A stretch of 64,000 bases of DNA. It comes from Marsupella aquatica (taxonomy: Eukaryota > Marchantiophyta). Location of the stretch: the NCBI GenBank assembly GCA_973895155.1, contig OZ316894.1, positions 17,608,001 through 17,672,000 of the forward strand, in the 5' to 3' direction. The position numbers were made by a program, and so were the translations under genes. Below the pieces are notes generated by a model. It worked only from the letters and a program-made list of their open reading frames with translations, was not told the DNA's origin and made no database searches. Positions within the stretch are counted from its first letter, which is position 1, and each line of letters opens with the position of its first letter. Below are positions 28,511-39,741 of the stretch, piece by piece.

Positions 28511-31500
28511 ATGATTGTTCTCAAGAGGCTTGCCATAGTAGCTCTTAGTCTGGGCGCGAGCAATCACGGAGGATGTCTTCAAGGAACAGGAATTTTGATT
28601 CACAATTCCTTGGTTCTGACGAGCCATATGAATCTCCCGAACAAGGAGAGGGCCGGGGACGGTGAACTTGTGCTGACTGATGGCTGTCTGGAAGCAACCA
28701 GCTGCAATACAGCTCCACTCAACGAACGCCCCTCTCGAGTACTGACAAGGAAGCTCCTTCCGTCAAGGTTGAAGCCGGACTGACAAACTTGTACATGGCC
28801 TCTGCCTATTAAATTACAATTGCAATAAAACTCTAATGACCAATCTGCTAGTCCAACTTGTCATCATGAATTTTCCCCTGCTTTTTATTTTGTGTTATGC
28901 ACTTGTGAGGAGACAACTTACTCTGGATTTGAGCAAAGTCAGATCAATATTTCTCTCGGTAGCCTTCTTTCAATGAGATATCGTATTCTAGAGGAGCAAT
29001 TTCAGTTTCTGGATAGATTCTCTATTATGCTTTGTGACTGTCCATGTAAATTAGGATGAGCAACTGTGCATTTAAAATGGTAAAATGAAAAACTGCGCCA
29101 AACGAAAGTTTTCAATGTGGCAATAGAATGCTCGAGCAAATACTCTGTACTTCCACTATCGTACGTTCACTGGCGTCCAGGTAATGCTAAAACATTCGTT
29201 CACCTGGGAAAGGAGATACATTGGCGCTGCCAGTAATGTCATGATCGAAATGCTTCGAATTACGCCGTATGAAGCTTCTGATTTGAACCTACCAAATATC
29301 GATTCATCACTGTGCGTCTGGCGTTTGTTTCCATCTCTAGCTTTCACGTTAGCGCATCTCCACCTATGCTCGCTGTATATGATCTACTCTCTTGGATAAA
29401 ATCACTGTTGAGAGATATTAGTTTTTATTTTGAATATTTAGATCGTCTGTCCTTACAAAAAGAAACTACATCCAGCGATCATGTCTTTCTGTGCTCTGTA
29501 CTTTTCCTGCCTTACACATGCACAGAAGTTACAGTTAGTTCCGATTCTCCTCCTGCAAATAGTTTAGTGCTCCACAATTTGAGGTCAAACGTACTGATTG
29601 CTGAAAACATGTAGTCTAATATCTCAAATATAGCAGTGCGAGTGATTAGCACGCGTATTAAGAGAATATATGCGTAGTCCAAGATCTCATTTGTAGGAGT
29701 CAGGGTAAATAGCAAGTCTGATATCTCAATTGTAGTAGTTAGAGTAATTAGCACGCCTGGTGGAAAGAGGATAAATGCACTTGGAAGCTCAAATCCCTGA
29801 GTTAGATGCTTCAGAAAGACTATAAAGACGACTTCGCTGCTTAATCCACTCTGTACATGACCACCTTTATAACCCCTTCGCAGAAGTTTCATGGAACTTC
29901 ATAAGCCCTTCAGATCGAAACCAATTATTGTAAGTACAGTAATATCAACCTAACAACACTGACTTGGCTTGAAATTGCCTAGTTTTTGTCTGCATGGGAT
30001 CGATGTTGGCAACTCTGGCTTTCAATCCATGAATGGTTTGCTCACACCAGATTGTGTGCTGAGCATGCAGATGCTTTCTCACGAACCCCTCACTTGGTGT
30101 GACAATAGTTGGTTGTGAACCGGTCACCTCTGTGGTGCCTCTCGACATTGAGTCTGCCAAAGTGCCTCGGGACATTCTCAACGTAGGTCGCAGCATTTAC
30201 GTTCTAGGACACATTGAACATGATGACAAGCAAAAGGGACTCATCATGTTTGGCGAAGGACGGATCTCCTCAGAGGATGAACAGGTTATCGAATTTTATT
30301 CTCTGGATGGCAAGGTTTGGGCACCTGGGTCTGCCGGTTTTGATGAACAGGGAAACTTCGCCTTCGTGGTTGGGGAATCTCTATCGCCTTCCGGAGCGAA
30401 ATTCGGTGTTTCTTCTATGCAGAAAAGACCGTCCAAGAAGGATCCAGGTCTGAAGCAGCCTGGAATACTGGTCGAGTTTGTTCGAGAGTGGATGCGAACA
30501 GTGTGGGATTTGAGATTCGATGAATTGAGTACGAAGAGACCCAACGCAATGAGCCGGACTCTACCGGTAAGCAACATGGAAGAGTTGGATTTATGTCCAA
30601 GCACACCTAATGACACTGCGGGCGAAACAGTCGAGGAAGTTCTGAGTGCTTGCAAAGGTGCGAACGGTGCGAAGGGTGCGAAGGGCTGGGTCAGGGATCA
30701 ACCGAGGGAACAACTTACCAGCAGAAGAAATTCTAAAACAGTAGATTGCAGGTTTACATCGTGGGGCTCACCGGTTCAGGCCACTACAGTGTCTTCAAAC
30801 AATTCTGCAAATGTTGCCAGTTCCAAAGGTTTGGCATCCAACTTGGGAGGTATTGCTGATTTAGCTGCTGACGAATTGACGACGAAAGGAGTAGTCGAGC
30901 CAAAACATGAGCCGGAAAAAGGATTCTCAAGAACTACCGAACTTAGTAATCGTCGTAGCCTTCACAACGACTTTGTGACAGGATTTGTCAAGGTGAAGTA
31001 CTTCAACGAAAACATATTCTCACCAGATCGGATGCCTGTAATTGACCGTCCGAACCAAGATCCCAATGGAGATTCCTGGTTCAATTGGGGAAAGAGAGCA
31101 CCGGCATCACATGATCCAGGTTTGTCTCCAAAAGAGGTCACGGCAGACAAAGCTCCCAGAGGACGTAAAGTGGAGGTGCGGCTGCAGTTTCGCGATAAAC
31201 CAGAGCGCAGCGACCGAATCGGTGGCCAAGATGCTCTGCACATGCCTGTCATTGACGCTCCGACGCAAGATCTTAATGGCGGTTCTTGGTACGATTGGGG
31301 AAAGAAAGCGCTTCAAAGAGCTGTTACTGACATCCCACAGGACTTCGATCTAAATGGGGACTCCTGGTATGGTTGGGGAAAGAGAGCGCCGCCATCTGGT
31401 CCTTTGTCTCCGACAGAAACGGGACAAACTGCTTCTGGACTGCATCCACCGGAGGTATGCCTGCCAGAGTTTCAAAATAATCCGCGGGACAACTTGGCAG

Positions 31501-32021
31501 AATTCCAAACTCCAGACCCGTTGATCATCAAAGAAAGCCCACGAGATTCTGGCCTGCAACCTTTACGAACAGAAGAAGCGGAACCTACTCCCGAACGAAG
31601 CACGTCCCCGTGGAGAGAGCTTCATGTGCACTCCCAATCAGGTGAAGCGCCCAGTGAATCTCATCAACGATTGCCTCCAATCTCATCACCCGTGCTATAT
31701 TCTCCCATATCTCGTTTCGAAAGACCGAAGCCTACTCGTCATGAAGTAGTCAATCCCCCTCGTGAGTTAGTATTTGGCCAAATATACAGGTCTACCACGT
31801 CTCCACGATCCCCCAATCTCGTGGTGGCGCCCTGGAAAGGACCAGGAACCTCCGGATCCCCTGTACAAAACTTGAAGTTAGTGTTTGAAGAACGAAAGGT
31901 AATGCCTGTGGCATCCCCGCGACAAAGAACTCCTCGTTTCCTCTGTGAGGTGAGGAAAGAAAGCTATGACCAGAAGAAGCCAGCAGAGGCTGGAGCCGCG
32001 CGAAAGGTTGGAAAACATTGA
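28511..32021 (+). CDS. Trypsin-fold (S1-like) protein with long disordered WGKR-repeat tail
   Basis: Exon 28511-28767 joins exon 30071-32021 (donor AAG/GTTGAA, acceptor CATGCAG), giving ...LLPSR-CFLTNPSLGVTIVGC without a frame break. The first exon has GTGILIHNSLVLTSHMNLP, the His region of trypsin-like peptidases. VTIVGCEP matches the Asp region, but Asp is replaced by Gly (SLGVTIVGC where relatives have LD). WAPGSAGFDEQGNFAF matches the Ser region. This suggests a weak or non-catalytic protease fold. From residue ~250 the chain is low-complexity and rich in Pro, Ser and Arg, with three copies of a motif ending NG(D/G)SW(F/Y)xWGK(R/K)A at about 31070, 31280 and 31355. The start Met at 28511 is the first in frame; the true N-terminus may begin earlier. 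I do not know its partner or location. Confidence 0.6.
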
Positions 32022-33107
32022 ATTGGCTCTTTGATTTTCGTACGTCACAGAGTCATCGAATTGTCCTTGCCCCTACCAGTTCAACCACAGTGTCGTCGGC
32101 CGTCATCCATTTCTCATCTCTTAAAGGACCATAGCCAGGAAAGGTAAGTTGTGTCTTGGTCATCTTCTTGAATGGCATGCCGTGGTTGCATTCACGATGT
32201 TTCGTTTTCTCCGTCACCTTAAGTAGCACATTCGAATTCAGACTTCTGGTCTGTCAAACCGTAAAGTATCATATAAGCTGACTGTCGCAAATTGCTTGAT
32301 CCCGATTCTAGTCTTGTAGGCCTCGAAGTAGAGCTGAGAGCCAAGAGCTCATGAATTTTTGGTTTCCGTGACTATTAGAATACTTTCGATGGCCAGACAG
32401 CCGTCAGTCGTTGGAAAGTGCTTGACGCCCAAGGGTAACAATGTCGCAGTGTGTATACTTGTCGAAACTGTCGGACCCCATACGCTGTCGCTAATGTTAT
32501 TATATTTTGATCGGCAACACAGTAAGTGCACAAAATGTCAGACAGTGCCTATTCTAGCTCATGTGTACACAATAATTTACTGGATTTAGAAACCAGATTT
32601 CATATCCTGATCACCCGCCTCTGGCGCAAGTCGCTCGAGTTATGCCAAACTTACCAAAATTCAACGCGTAGATTGGTTTAGAACTTAGAAACACGAGAGC
32701 GTTGACATGGTCAGGAGAGACCACTTATCATCCCGGCACTTGGGGATTAAAACCCGGAACATTCAATAATTGTCCCAGCTGTTAAACCTGTGATACTTCT
32801 GGCCCCAGTGCATTCAAGGTTTAGGTGAGCATACCCAAAAGTTAAAAATATCCTGGTATGACAAGCTCGATTGAAAATCCCCTTAATAAAAACTTTGCCA
32901 CCGAGTGGGTAGCTAGTTGGCGGAAAGTTCGAATCCCTAGCCTGGTCAAACAAATCATTTCTCAATCAAAAAGCATCATTGCTCAATCGAGGAGGAAATG
33001 TGGTTAGGTGAGTTGAGCCCTGATGTTTTTATAATTGAGTGAGGTTCTTGTGCTGGAGAATGAGTTGATGCTTGACCACTTGGTAGTGGCTTTCAATGAC
33101 TTGCTAG
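32022..33107. other. Intergenic, contains a tRNA-like B box
   Basis: AAAG/GTAAGTT near 32150 looks like a splice donor after the preceding stop codon, so an intron in the 3' UTR is possible. Around 32905-32945, TAGCTAGTTGG and GTTCGAATCC resemble Pol III A and B boxes but are too close together for a functional tRNA; a degenerate tRNA-derived SINE is possible. An in-frame Leu/Glu-rich stretch (33041-33110) may be an upstream exon of the next gene. Confidence 0.35.
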
Positions 33108-35321
33108 CAGAGGAGGGAAAGAAAGAAGCCAGGAAGGCCTCGATGGAGCGCACATTCCACTGTCCACAAGGAGGATGATAACAGAAAGCTGGCCACGTTG
33201 CCACCACGATTTGCCAAACCAGGAGAATTTCCAGCTGTGTTATACTCTTCGAATGGGGGACGAAACGACCCTACGCCGGCGGTCAGAGTGATCTCCAAGC
33301 ACAAGGAGAGGAATTGCCCTAGTACGCAGCGTGTTCTAAGGTTCTTTGAATCACCCACGTCATGCATGCCAAGCAGTCCAGCAGCAGCGAGAACTAAGAA
33401 ATGCAAGCAGCAGCTGAGCTCGAAGCATGCCCGCAATGCGCTTTCAGACCCCCTAGCTTCGAAACTACGCCCCCAAACAAACATGAACACCCATGATGCG
33501 AAGCAGATTAGCTGCATCCAGGCACTCAAGGAGACAGTACTATCAGCTTCTGGATCACCACGAAGTCTCGCAGGGAGTGCCAAGAAGAATGTCAGCCCGA
33601 GGATCACAAGCAGCCATAAGCAGGTCCGCAGCGACGAGGAGATCTTGAAAGAGATCGAAATGCTAGAAGCAGTACTCCGGTCTCCTCGCTCAGGCACTGT
33701 CATTCCACATGAGGTTTCGGGGCGGGGTTCCCGTCGACCAAAACCAACCGTTACCGATGGAAGACAGGAAGTGAACCCCGAGGTGAGTTGCAGCGGGAGA
33801 GTCGCAAGCCCCAGACATCAGGTCTCAATGAATAAATTCAACAAAACCATTGCCAGCCAGAAGTCCGAGCGTGACATTGGTTTCTCTTGCTTTCAGTATT
33901 GGAAGAAGTTTATGAGCTTGAGGAGAGATGCCACCGCGGAGTCGGTGAAAGCAGTCTTCCTACCTCAGCCAGCTGCTCGCATAGACCAACATACACGTCG
34001 CCGCCGCATTGCTGGCTCTTCACGGGCCTCACGTACCAGCTCACCCCGACATAAAAATTTGCAAGAAACTGTCTGTTGTGGTTCACTGCGGCCCTTGAGG
34101 GTGAGGATGGATGACAAGCTGCATGATGGTAGTCCGAACCACTCCTATCTTAATCATCATCCACACCGACCACATTGTGCCGAAGACCCACCACGGCCCT
34201 TGACGGTGGAGATGGATGACGAGCTGCACGATGGCAGTCCCAAACACTCGTACCTTAGTCATCAGCAACATCGACCACATTGTGCACAAGACGCAGCGTC
34301 GTTACAAGAAATCCCACACAGCATGGTCACTCTCAAATCTCCGGCACAATCACCCCTGTCACAGGGACAAGTACAACGTAACAGTTCTTCTTCACCCCGC
34401 TGTCGAGGGCAGCTGCACCAGCAGTCAATTCAGGTAGAGGCTTCAATTGTCTCAGATTCCACCAGAACGCCCTGTCTGCCTTGGAATGCGAGGTCCTGCC
34501 GTGATGAGCAATTTGTCAATATTCAGCCCGACCAACTGGAGAGTTCTCCAAACTCAATAAAGCATTCCCCTCTAAAGGCGTATGATCAACAACCAAGAGA
34601 ACTTGTCACCGCCGTGAAAGCAACAGTCTCCAGCCCGCCCCCGGGCATGAGTCCAATTCGAGTGAGTCCATCACACACTCCCGCAGCCAAATCTCCTCGA
34701 GATGGCTCAGAAGAGCCATCCTCCCCACCAAAGTATAAATTAACATCTTCAGGCGTTCCCAGGAGAGTGCAGCGCCCTTGCTCTCCGGGCAGGCCTCGAT
34801 GGACAGTCACAAGAGTTGACGGTCGATCGGCCTCTCCGACAGCGCTCGTAGCTCTCCGGGACGGAAAGAGAGCCATCGCGGAATCGTCTGGCAACATAAC
34901 GATATCACCATCAGATGTTGAAATGGAGACCATGATATTCGATACTGTAAACGAAGAAGCACCGATATCGAAGAAGTCGGTAGCTAAACATCGAGCTCCC
35001 ATTTGTTGCCTGCCTGGAAAAGAATACCTGGAGAAGCCAGCGCTCGATACTGTGAGCAAGGCAAATCCTTCGATTTCAAGTCCGAGGAAGCGAGCAATAC
35101 AATTAGCTCAGAATCCGAATGTCACGAAGACTAAGTTGCTGGCGAAGAACTCCAGAGCTGAAATTGGAACCAATGTTGTGTCGTCCTGTTCTGAAGATGG
35201 CTCGTATCTTTCTGAAATGGGGCCCATTGTGAGATCCGAGGCGAGGTTTGCATCTCCTGGGAAGAGCCGGCATACTTCTGATGATCAGCATAGGAAGTGG
35301 GTGAAGCGATGGCGCCCATGA
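33108..35321 (+). CDS. Large basic, intrinsically disordered protein of unknown function
   Basis: The frame is open from 33108 to a TGA at 35319-35321 (~737 codons). No ATG lies near its start; the first in-frame ATGs are at about 33360, so either the start is there or an upstream exon is spliced in at an acceptor such as GCTAGCAG (33110). The protein is rich in Ser, Pro, Arg and His with many SPR/SPP sites (RSPRSG, SSPRHK, SGSPRS), typical of proline-directed phosphorylation targets or microtubule-associated proteins. A 38-residue block, MDD(K/E)LHDGSP(N/K)HSYL, is duplicated in tandem at 34105-34300. A possible short helix (DEEILKEIEMLEAVLRS) lies near residue 165. I recognise no domain. 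Its similarity in style to the tail of the preceding gene is compositional only. Confidence 0.5.
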   Translation, partial: QRRERKKPGRPRWSAHSTVHKEDDNRKLATLPPRFAKPGEFPAVLYSSNGGRNDPTPAVRVISKHKERNCPSTQRVLRFFESPTSCMPSSPAAARTKKCKQQLSSKHARNALSDPLASKLRPQTNMNTHDAKQISCIQALKETVLSASGSPRSLAGSAKKNVSPRITSSHKQVRSDEEILKEIEMLEAVLRSPRSGTVIPHEVSGRGSRRPKPTVTDGRQEVNPEVSCSGRVASPRHQVSMNKFNKTIASQKSERDIGFSCFQYWKKFMSLRRDATAESVKAVFLPQPAARIDQHTRRRRIAGSSRASRTSSPRHKNLQETVCCGSLRPLRVRMDDKLHDGSPNHSYLNHHPHRPHCAEDPPRPLTVEMDDELHDGSPKHSYLSHQQHRPHCAQDAASLQEIPHSMVTLKSPAQSPLSQGQVQRNSSSSPRCRGQLHQQSIQVEASIVSDSTRTPCLPWNARSCRDEQFVNIQPDQLESSPNSIKHSPLKAYDQQPRELVTAVKATVSSPPPGMSPIRVSPSHTPAAKSPRDGSEEPSSPPKYKLTSSGVPRRVQRPCSPGRPRWTVTRVDGRSASPTALVALRDGKRAIAESSGNITISPSDVEMETMIFDTVNEEAPISKKSVAKHRAPICCLPGKEYLEKPALDTVSKANPSISSPRKRAIQLAQNPNVTKTKLLAKNSRAEIGTNVVSSCSEDGSYLSEMGPIVRSEARFASPGKSRHTSDDQHRKWVKRWRP

Positions 35322-36756
35322 TCATGATACGCCCGTCTGCTCATCAGGTAATTCATCACCTTGCACTTCAGTTATACGCAATTTGACAGGAATGGGAGTC
35401 TAATAATAATAATAAGGGTCTCAAAATCTCACACTCTGGGGCTCTGGGCCAATTGTTCTTGACCAAGTTAGAGTTATTTATTAACTGGGTGAAATGAAAC
35501 GTTCAAAGCCCGGAAAAAAATAGAGTGAGTGAAAAATACTCACTCGCCCATTGATTCTCATGGTTTGCTCACAAAATATCATTCTGGAGGAAGCCTTCCT
35601 TGCCATTGGATAATGCTGACATATTTTACTAACCATGAGATAGGCCTAAGGGGTCTTTGTGCACCTTTCCCAAGGGTAATCCAATTTTTTCTCTGTAGCT
35701 CGCACACTCTTTGAAATTCATTTTCAAGACTGATAGCCAACTCCCCACAATGTTCACCCGCCTAACCATCTCACTTGTGCTCAATAACACTACACTCACT
35801 ATCTCTGACATTGTGCAACGCATTAGTATTAGGCTAGGTGATTCATGAAGCTCTGGTTAAGGTACCAGGGCAGTGCTCAGAACTCAAAATTGTCTCATTA
35901 ACTCAAAATTGTCTCATTCTTGAAGTAATCTCATTCTGCCTTGACCTAGAGCTAAGCACATCCCAAAGCTCGTCTGGCAGTTTTAGCCCCTACTCAAATC
36001 CTGACTACTAGTTCAAACTCACCCTTCAACTGTTTGTATATAAGAGTTCACTCACCCCAATTGGCCACATTACCTACAACTTTATTGTTTGGTTCTAACT
36101 ACTTCCTTTGTTTCTAATGCATACTTCCAGTAAAAGACAAAAACAGAACAGAGACCTAACCCTAAGAGGAATGAGCCTAGAGGGGTCCTAGCTTTTTTCA
36201 CAAGCTTAGGTGAATACTTCTAATTCTATTTTATTTTATTTTTCCCCAGAATGTGCACCTTATGGCCATGGCTTACAGTCACTATTTACAGCTAGAAGTT
36301 CACGATGAGCAATTGGGACTCCATAATGCTTGGTTTCCATAACCATAAAATGGGAGTAGAGTACTATGAGATCTGGAGCTCTGAAATGCCCTAATAGACT
36401 TGGCATCTCAGACTTTAGAGAGTCGTCGCTTTATTACCACGTTTGATCCCTGTCCCAAATTTTTATTTGTAAATCAGATGCTCTTATCTGCAACAAAACA
36501 GGACGAGCCAAGAGGGCATTTTGCCACAGTCCGAGGGCATTAGGAGTAAGGAGTGCCAAATTTTGCAATGGGTAATGGCACCATTAATTAAAGCAATCAT
36601 GTGAGTTCAGATCTTACCATGTTAGAAGTCTCACAGACAGTTTTGTATGGACTCTTGTGAGGGGAGGGTTTTCCCTATCCTCTTTCGTTTGAAGTTATCT
36701 GGAGATGTCACTAAAAGACAACTACTTGGTATGCTAGCCAGGATACTCTGTTAGTA
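35322..36756. other. Intergenic, repeats only
   Basis: CATCAG/GTAATT just after the stop at 35321 could be a 3' UTR splice donor. A 20-bp unit AACTCAAAATTGTCTCATT is duplicated at about 35881-35920. Otherwise AT-rich sequence with no recognised feature. Confidence 0.35.
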
Positions 36757-37500
36757 GCTATTGTGCATGATTAAATGTGCAAGGTAGAACAATTCTTTAG
36801 AATTCTATAGGAAGGTGATTAGATGACCTTCATAGCATTGTAGAGTTTCAATGTGATGCTTGTCAAAAATGACGGAGACCCCTTCTCCCTGCTTGTGCGG
36901 AGTGACTGTGGTGTGCGAGCTAGCTCAGTTTCCCATTTGTTTTAAAAGGTAGCTATCGTGCATGATTGAATGTGCAAGGTAGAACAATTCGTTAGAGTTC
37001 TGTAGGAAGGTGACTAGATGACCTTCATAGTCTTGTAGAATTCATGTGATGCTTGTAAAAAATGTGGAGTTTAATGAGAGGCTTGTAAAAAATGATGGAT
37101 ACCCCCTCTCCCTGGTTGTGCGCGGGGTGACTGTGTTGTTCAAGCTAGGTTCCCGGCTTGTTTTAGAAAGTAGTTATTGTGCACAAGTGAATGTTCAAGG
37201 TAGAACAATTCTTTAGATTTCTATAGGAAGGTGACTAGATGACCTTCACGGCCTTGCAGAGTTTGATGTGATGCTTGTAAAAAAGGACGGATATCCCGAA
37301 CCCTGGTGTGTGCAGGGTGACTGGTGTTATATATCACACTGCCAACGAGACGCCAAACCAGGAGACATGGTCCCACATGCAAAAAAGGCACAATAATGGG
37401 TTCAAAAGGGAAAAGACCCCAGGAACACCAACAGGCCAAACATACCAAGGAATCCCCATAACTGTGGTGTTCGAGCTCGGTTCCCCGGTCGTTTTAGAGA
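36757..37500 (+). repeat. Three tandem ~200-bp repeats
   Basis: The unit contains GTGCAAGGTAGAACAATTC, then GGAAGGTGA(C/T)TAGATGACCTTCA, TGTGATGCTTGTAAAAAATG and a CCCTG..GTGCGGGGTGACTG block. It begins near 36757, 36951 and 37164. The third copy continues into CGAGCTCGGTTCCCCGGTCGTTTTAGA, also found in weaker form after the first two. No coding potential is seen. Confidence 0.75.
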
Positions 37501-37706
37501 TTAAAAAAGTATTGCAAGATATTGCAGCTACTACATCACAGATTCCCACCACCATATTAAGTTTCCAAGTGTTGTCTCACTCACAAACTAGTTAGACCCC
37601 CGAGTTGGACAATAGATCTCAAGCATATATAGTTGTAAAAGTCCATATCATTTGAAGTTAGTTAGAACCCTCCATCCTGGGGATTTACCCAAAGCGAAAA
37701 CGGGTG

Positions 37707-37840
37707 CCACGTACTTTCACGTTACAAATTGGTCCGTGCTTTCATATTCACTTTACACATCGCTTCGTGCTTTCATCTTCACTTAACACACTGCTTCGTG
37801 CTTTCATCGTCACCTTACACACTGCCTCGTGCTTTCGTTT
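37707..37840 (+). repeat. ~34-bp minisatellite, four units
   Basis: Units of the form TCGTGCTTTCATCTTCACTT followed by AACACACTGCT occur four times in tandem, with the first and last more diverged. Confidence 0.85.
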
Positions 37841-38919
37841 GGGACATGGCCCTCATGAGAGGGCTTTACACATTGCCGACTACTGTAGGTGGTTAGCAGC
37901 AAGTCATCCTAATTCTATCCAATACATACTATCGTGACGACGCCTGATAAATTGCACCTAGAAATTTTGAATGATGCAGAATTCAACTGTTCTACAGTAG
38001 ATATCTGCCCTTAAAGGTGTTATTTACACTACAACCGACACACAAGCAGCTTACCCGGTCACCAGCCTTCCACGTACCCTGCTTAGGCGGAGAAGACGGA
38101 ATGACTCCGTGGCCTTCTTGCCAAGAGTTGATGGGTGGAAGTAAAGTGTTATTTTGGGGCATAAAAATATCGTTCCAGCACTGCAGTCGTGTCGGTTTTA
38201 TCTTATGACACAATTCACTATCGCTGTATGAAGCGTTCTCCCCAACTTTTCACTTAAACGAATGCTACAATCACAATTCCATCAAGCTAGGCAGAATCCA
38301 CTGCACAGCCACCAATGTCTTCTGAAGTTTGCAAGTCTAGTGACCAAAAGAGCAAAGATATGCGCTTTTGAGTATGTCCTTCGTTCACAGCTGCAGAGGA
38401 TTCCGAATGTGCGGAGACTTTCGTCAGACAGCTTGAATGAATTGGTTACAAGACGAAGACAACTTCGATCCACAATAAGTGGACGATTACTCTCTAGTGC
38501 AAACTACACAGCCACTAAGCTCGTGACCCACCGAACAGGTTCACGACTCATCAATTGGACGTCACCACTAAAACCTATGATTACTCTATAATTGAAGAAG
38601 AGCCTACCATACTGAGTCTCTAATCGTCTAAGACAGCTACAGAAAGCGAACTCCACATCGATTCACTCTCTTCCCCCGTCCCCCATCCGAAAGTTGCCAC
38701 TGCTTGTCCGCTCGGGGGCTCACTTTCTCAGTTTACTGAAAGGTTCCAACAATCCTGTACCAGAAATTTTATAGTTCAGACGGAGCTGTTCCAAGCTCAC
38801 GAATGACGGAAACTGAATGGCAGAGAGGTGGAACAAATTGAGGTCTCCAGATGAACTAGATCCACACGGAAAGTGCATCTCGGTGGGCCATTAGGACAAG
38901 TCTGTGACGACTAAAAATA
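37841..38919. other. Intergenic, downstream of the dirigent gene
   Basis: No gene supported; the short frames here show no recognisable protein features. The right end should hold the 3' UTR of the minus-strand dirigent gene. Confidence 0.35.
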
Positions 38920-39741
38920 CTAATGACCTATCGACAACGGGCGACGTCGATAAGCTAACCAAAGGGTGCAAACGAGTACGTTGAAAATCGTGAGGAAAGA
39001 CGGAACAATTTGGGAACTTGCTCCTGCGAAAACCGCGCCATAATTACAACCGTAGTAGACGTAGCTCGTGATGTTGAGGATCGCCGCACCGCCGATTAGT
39101 CGATAAGTCAATATACCCGCCCAGCCGCGGGCCAGTCGAAATGTACCGGTTCCTCCGAGAATCGCAAGTTCTCGATACACGTCGTTGATGTTATCATAGC
39201 CCCTGAACACGAGCGTGCTCCCGTCCTCGAAGCCACTCTGATTATTGAAGATAGCCGTCCAAACGAACTCGAGGCTCGTGCTATCTGACGCTAAGTGGTT
39301 GAAAACATAGAATCCCCGACCCCTTCCGATCTCCGTGGAGTTAACATCCGGACCGACTGTCACCTTGTCATCAAGAACTGCAATTGATCCGAAGAGATTT
39401 GTGTTCTGCAATCCGTTTGGCGACGAGATGGGATTCACCACAATGAAAGCACTTCCCGTTGGCTTAATATCCAAATCATCGTGTAAAAAAAAGTTGATCA
39501 CTGCGCTCTGCTGGCTCCCTTCACTGCACGCTGGCGCAGCAATCGCAGCTGAAGTCGTCCAAGGCCAAAATACACAAGCTGCGACCGCCACGACCGTGCA
39601 AATGAAGAGCCCCATGGCTATCTGCTTAGAGAGGGTGACACCCTTACTACTTGAACGCACCTTGCTAAAAATCCCAACACTTTCGCCAGACAAGCGCCCC
39701 AGCACTTGTGCGGGTGACCTAGCAACCCCGTTAGCCGACAT
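38920..39741 (-). CDS. Dirigent-domain protein with N- and C-terminal membrane segments
   Basis: Intronless, 273 aa, ATG at 39741. A hydrophobic segment (IAMGLFICTVVAVAACVFW) follows a basic N-terminus and acts as signal or signal-anchor. The dirigent domain spans residues ~80-235: AVINFFLHDDL, FGSIAVLDDKVTVGPDVNST, IGRGRGFYVF, and near the end ELAILGGTGTFRLARGWA, all family hallmarks (the last is the conserved GGTG-F--ARG strand). A second hydrophobic stretch (FLTIFNVLVCTLWLAY) followed by RRR closes the protein, unusual for secreted dirigents, which normally end shortly after the barrel. Dirigents steer stereoselective phenoxy-radical coupling in the apoplast, giving lignans and related compounds. 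The extra tail suggests membrane or GPI anchoring, which is inference. The substrate cannot be told from sequence. Confidence 0.88.
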   Translation of the reverse strand: MSANGVARSPAQVLGRLSGESVGIFSKVRSSSKGVTLSKQIAMGLFICTVVAVAACVFWPWTTSAAIAAPACSEGSQQSAVINFFLHDDLDIKPTGSAFIVVNPISSPNGLQNTNLFGSIAVLDDKVTVGPDVNSTEIGRGRGFYVFNHLASDSTSLEFVWTAIFNNQSGFEDGSTLVFRGYDNINDVYRELAILGGTGTFRLARGWAGILTYRLIGGAAILNITSYVYYGCNYGAVFAGASSQIVPSFLTIFNVLVCTLWLAYRRRPLSIGH

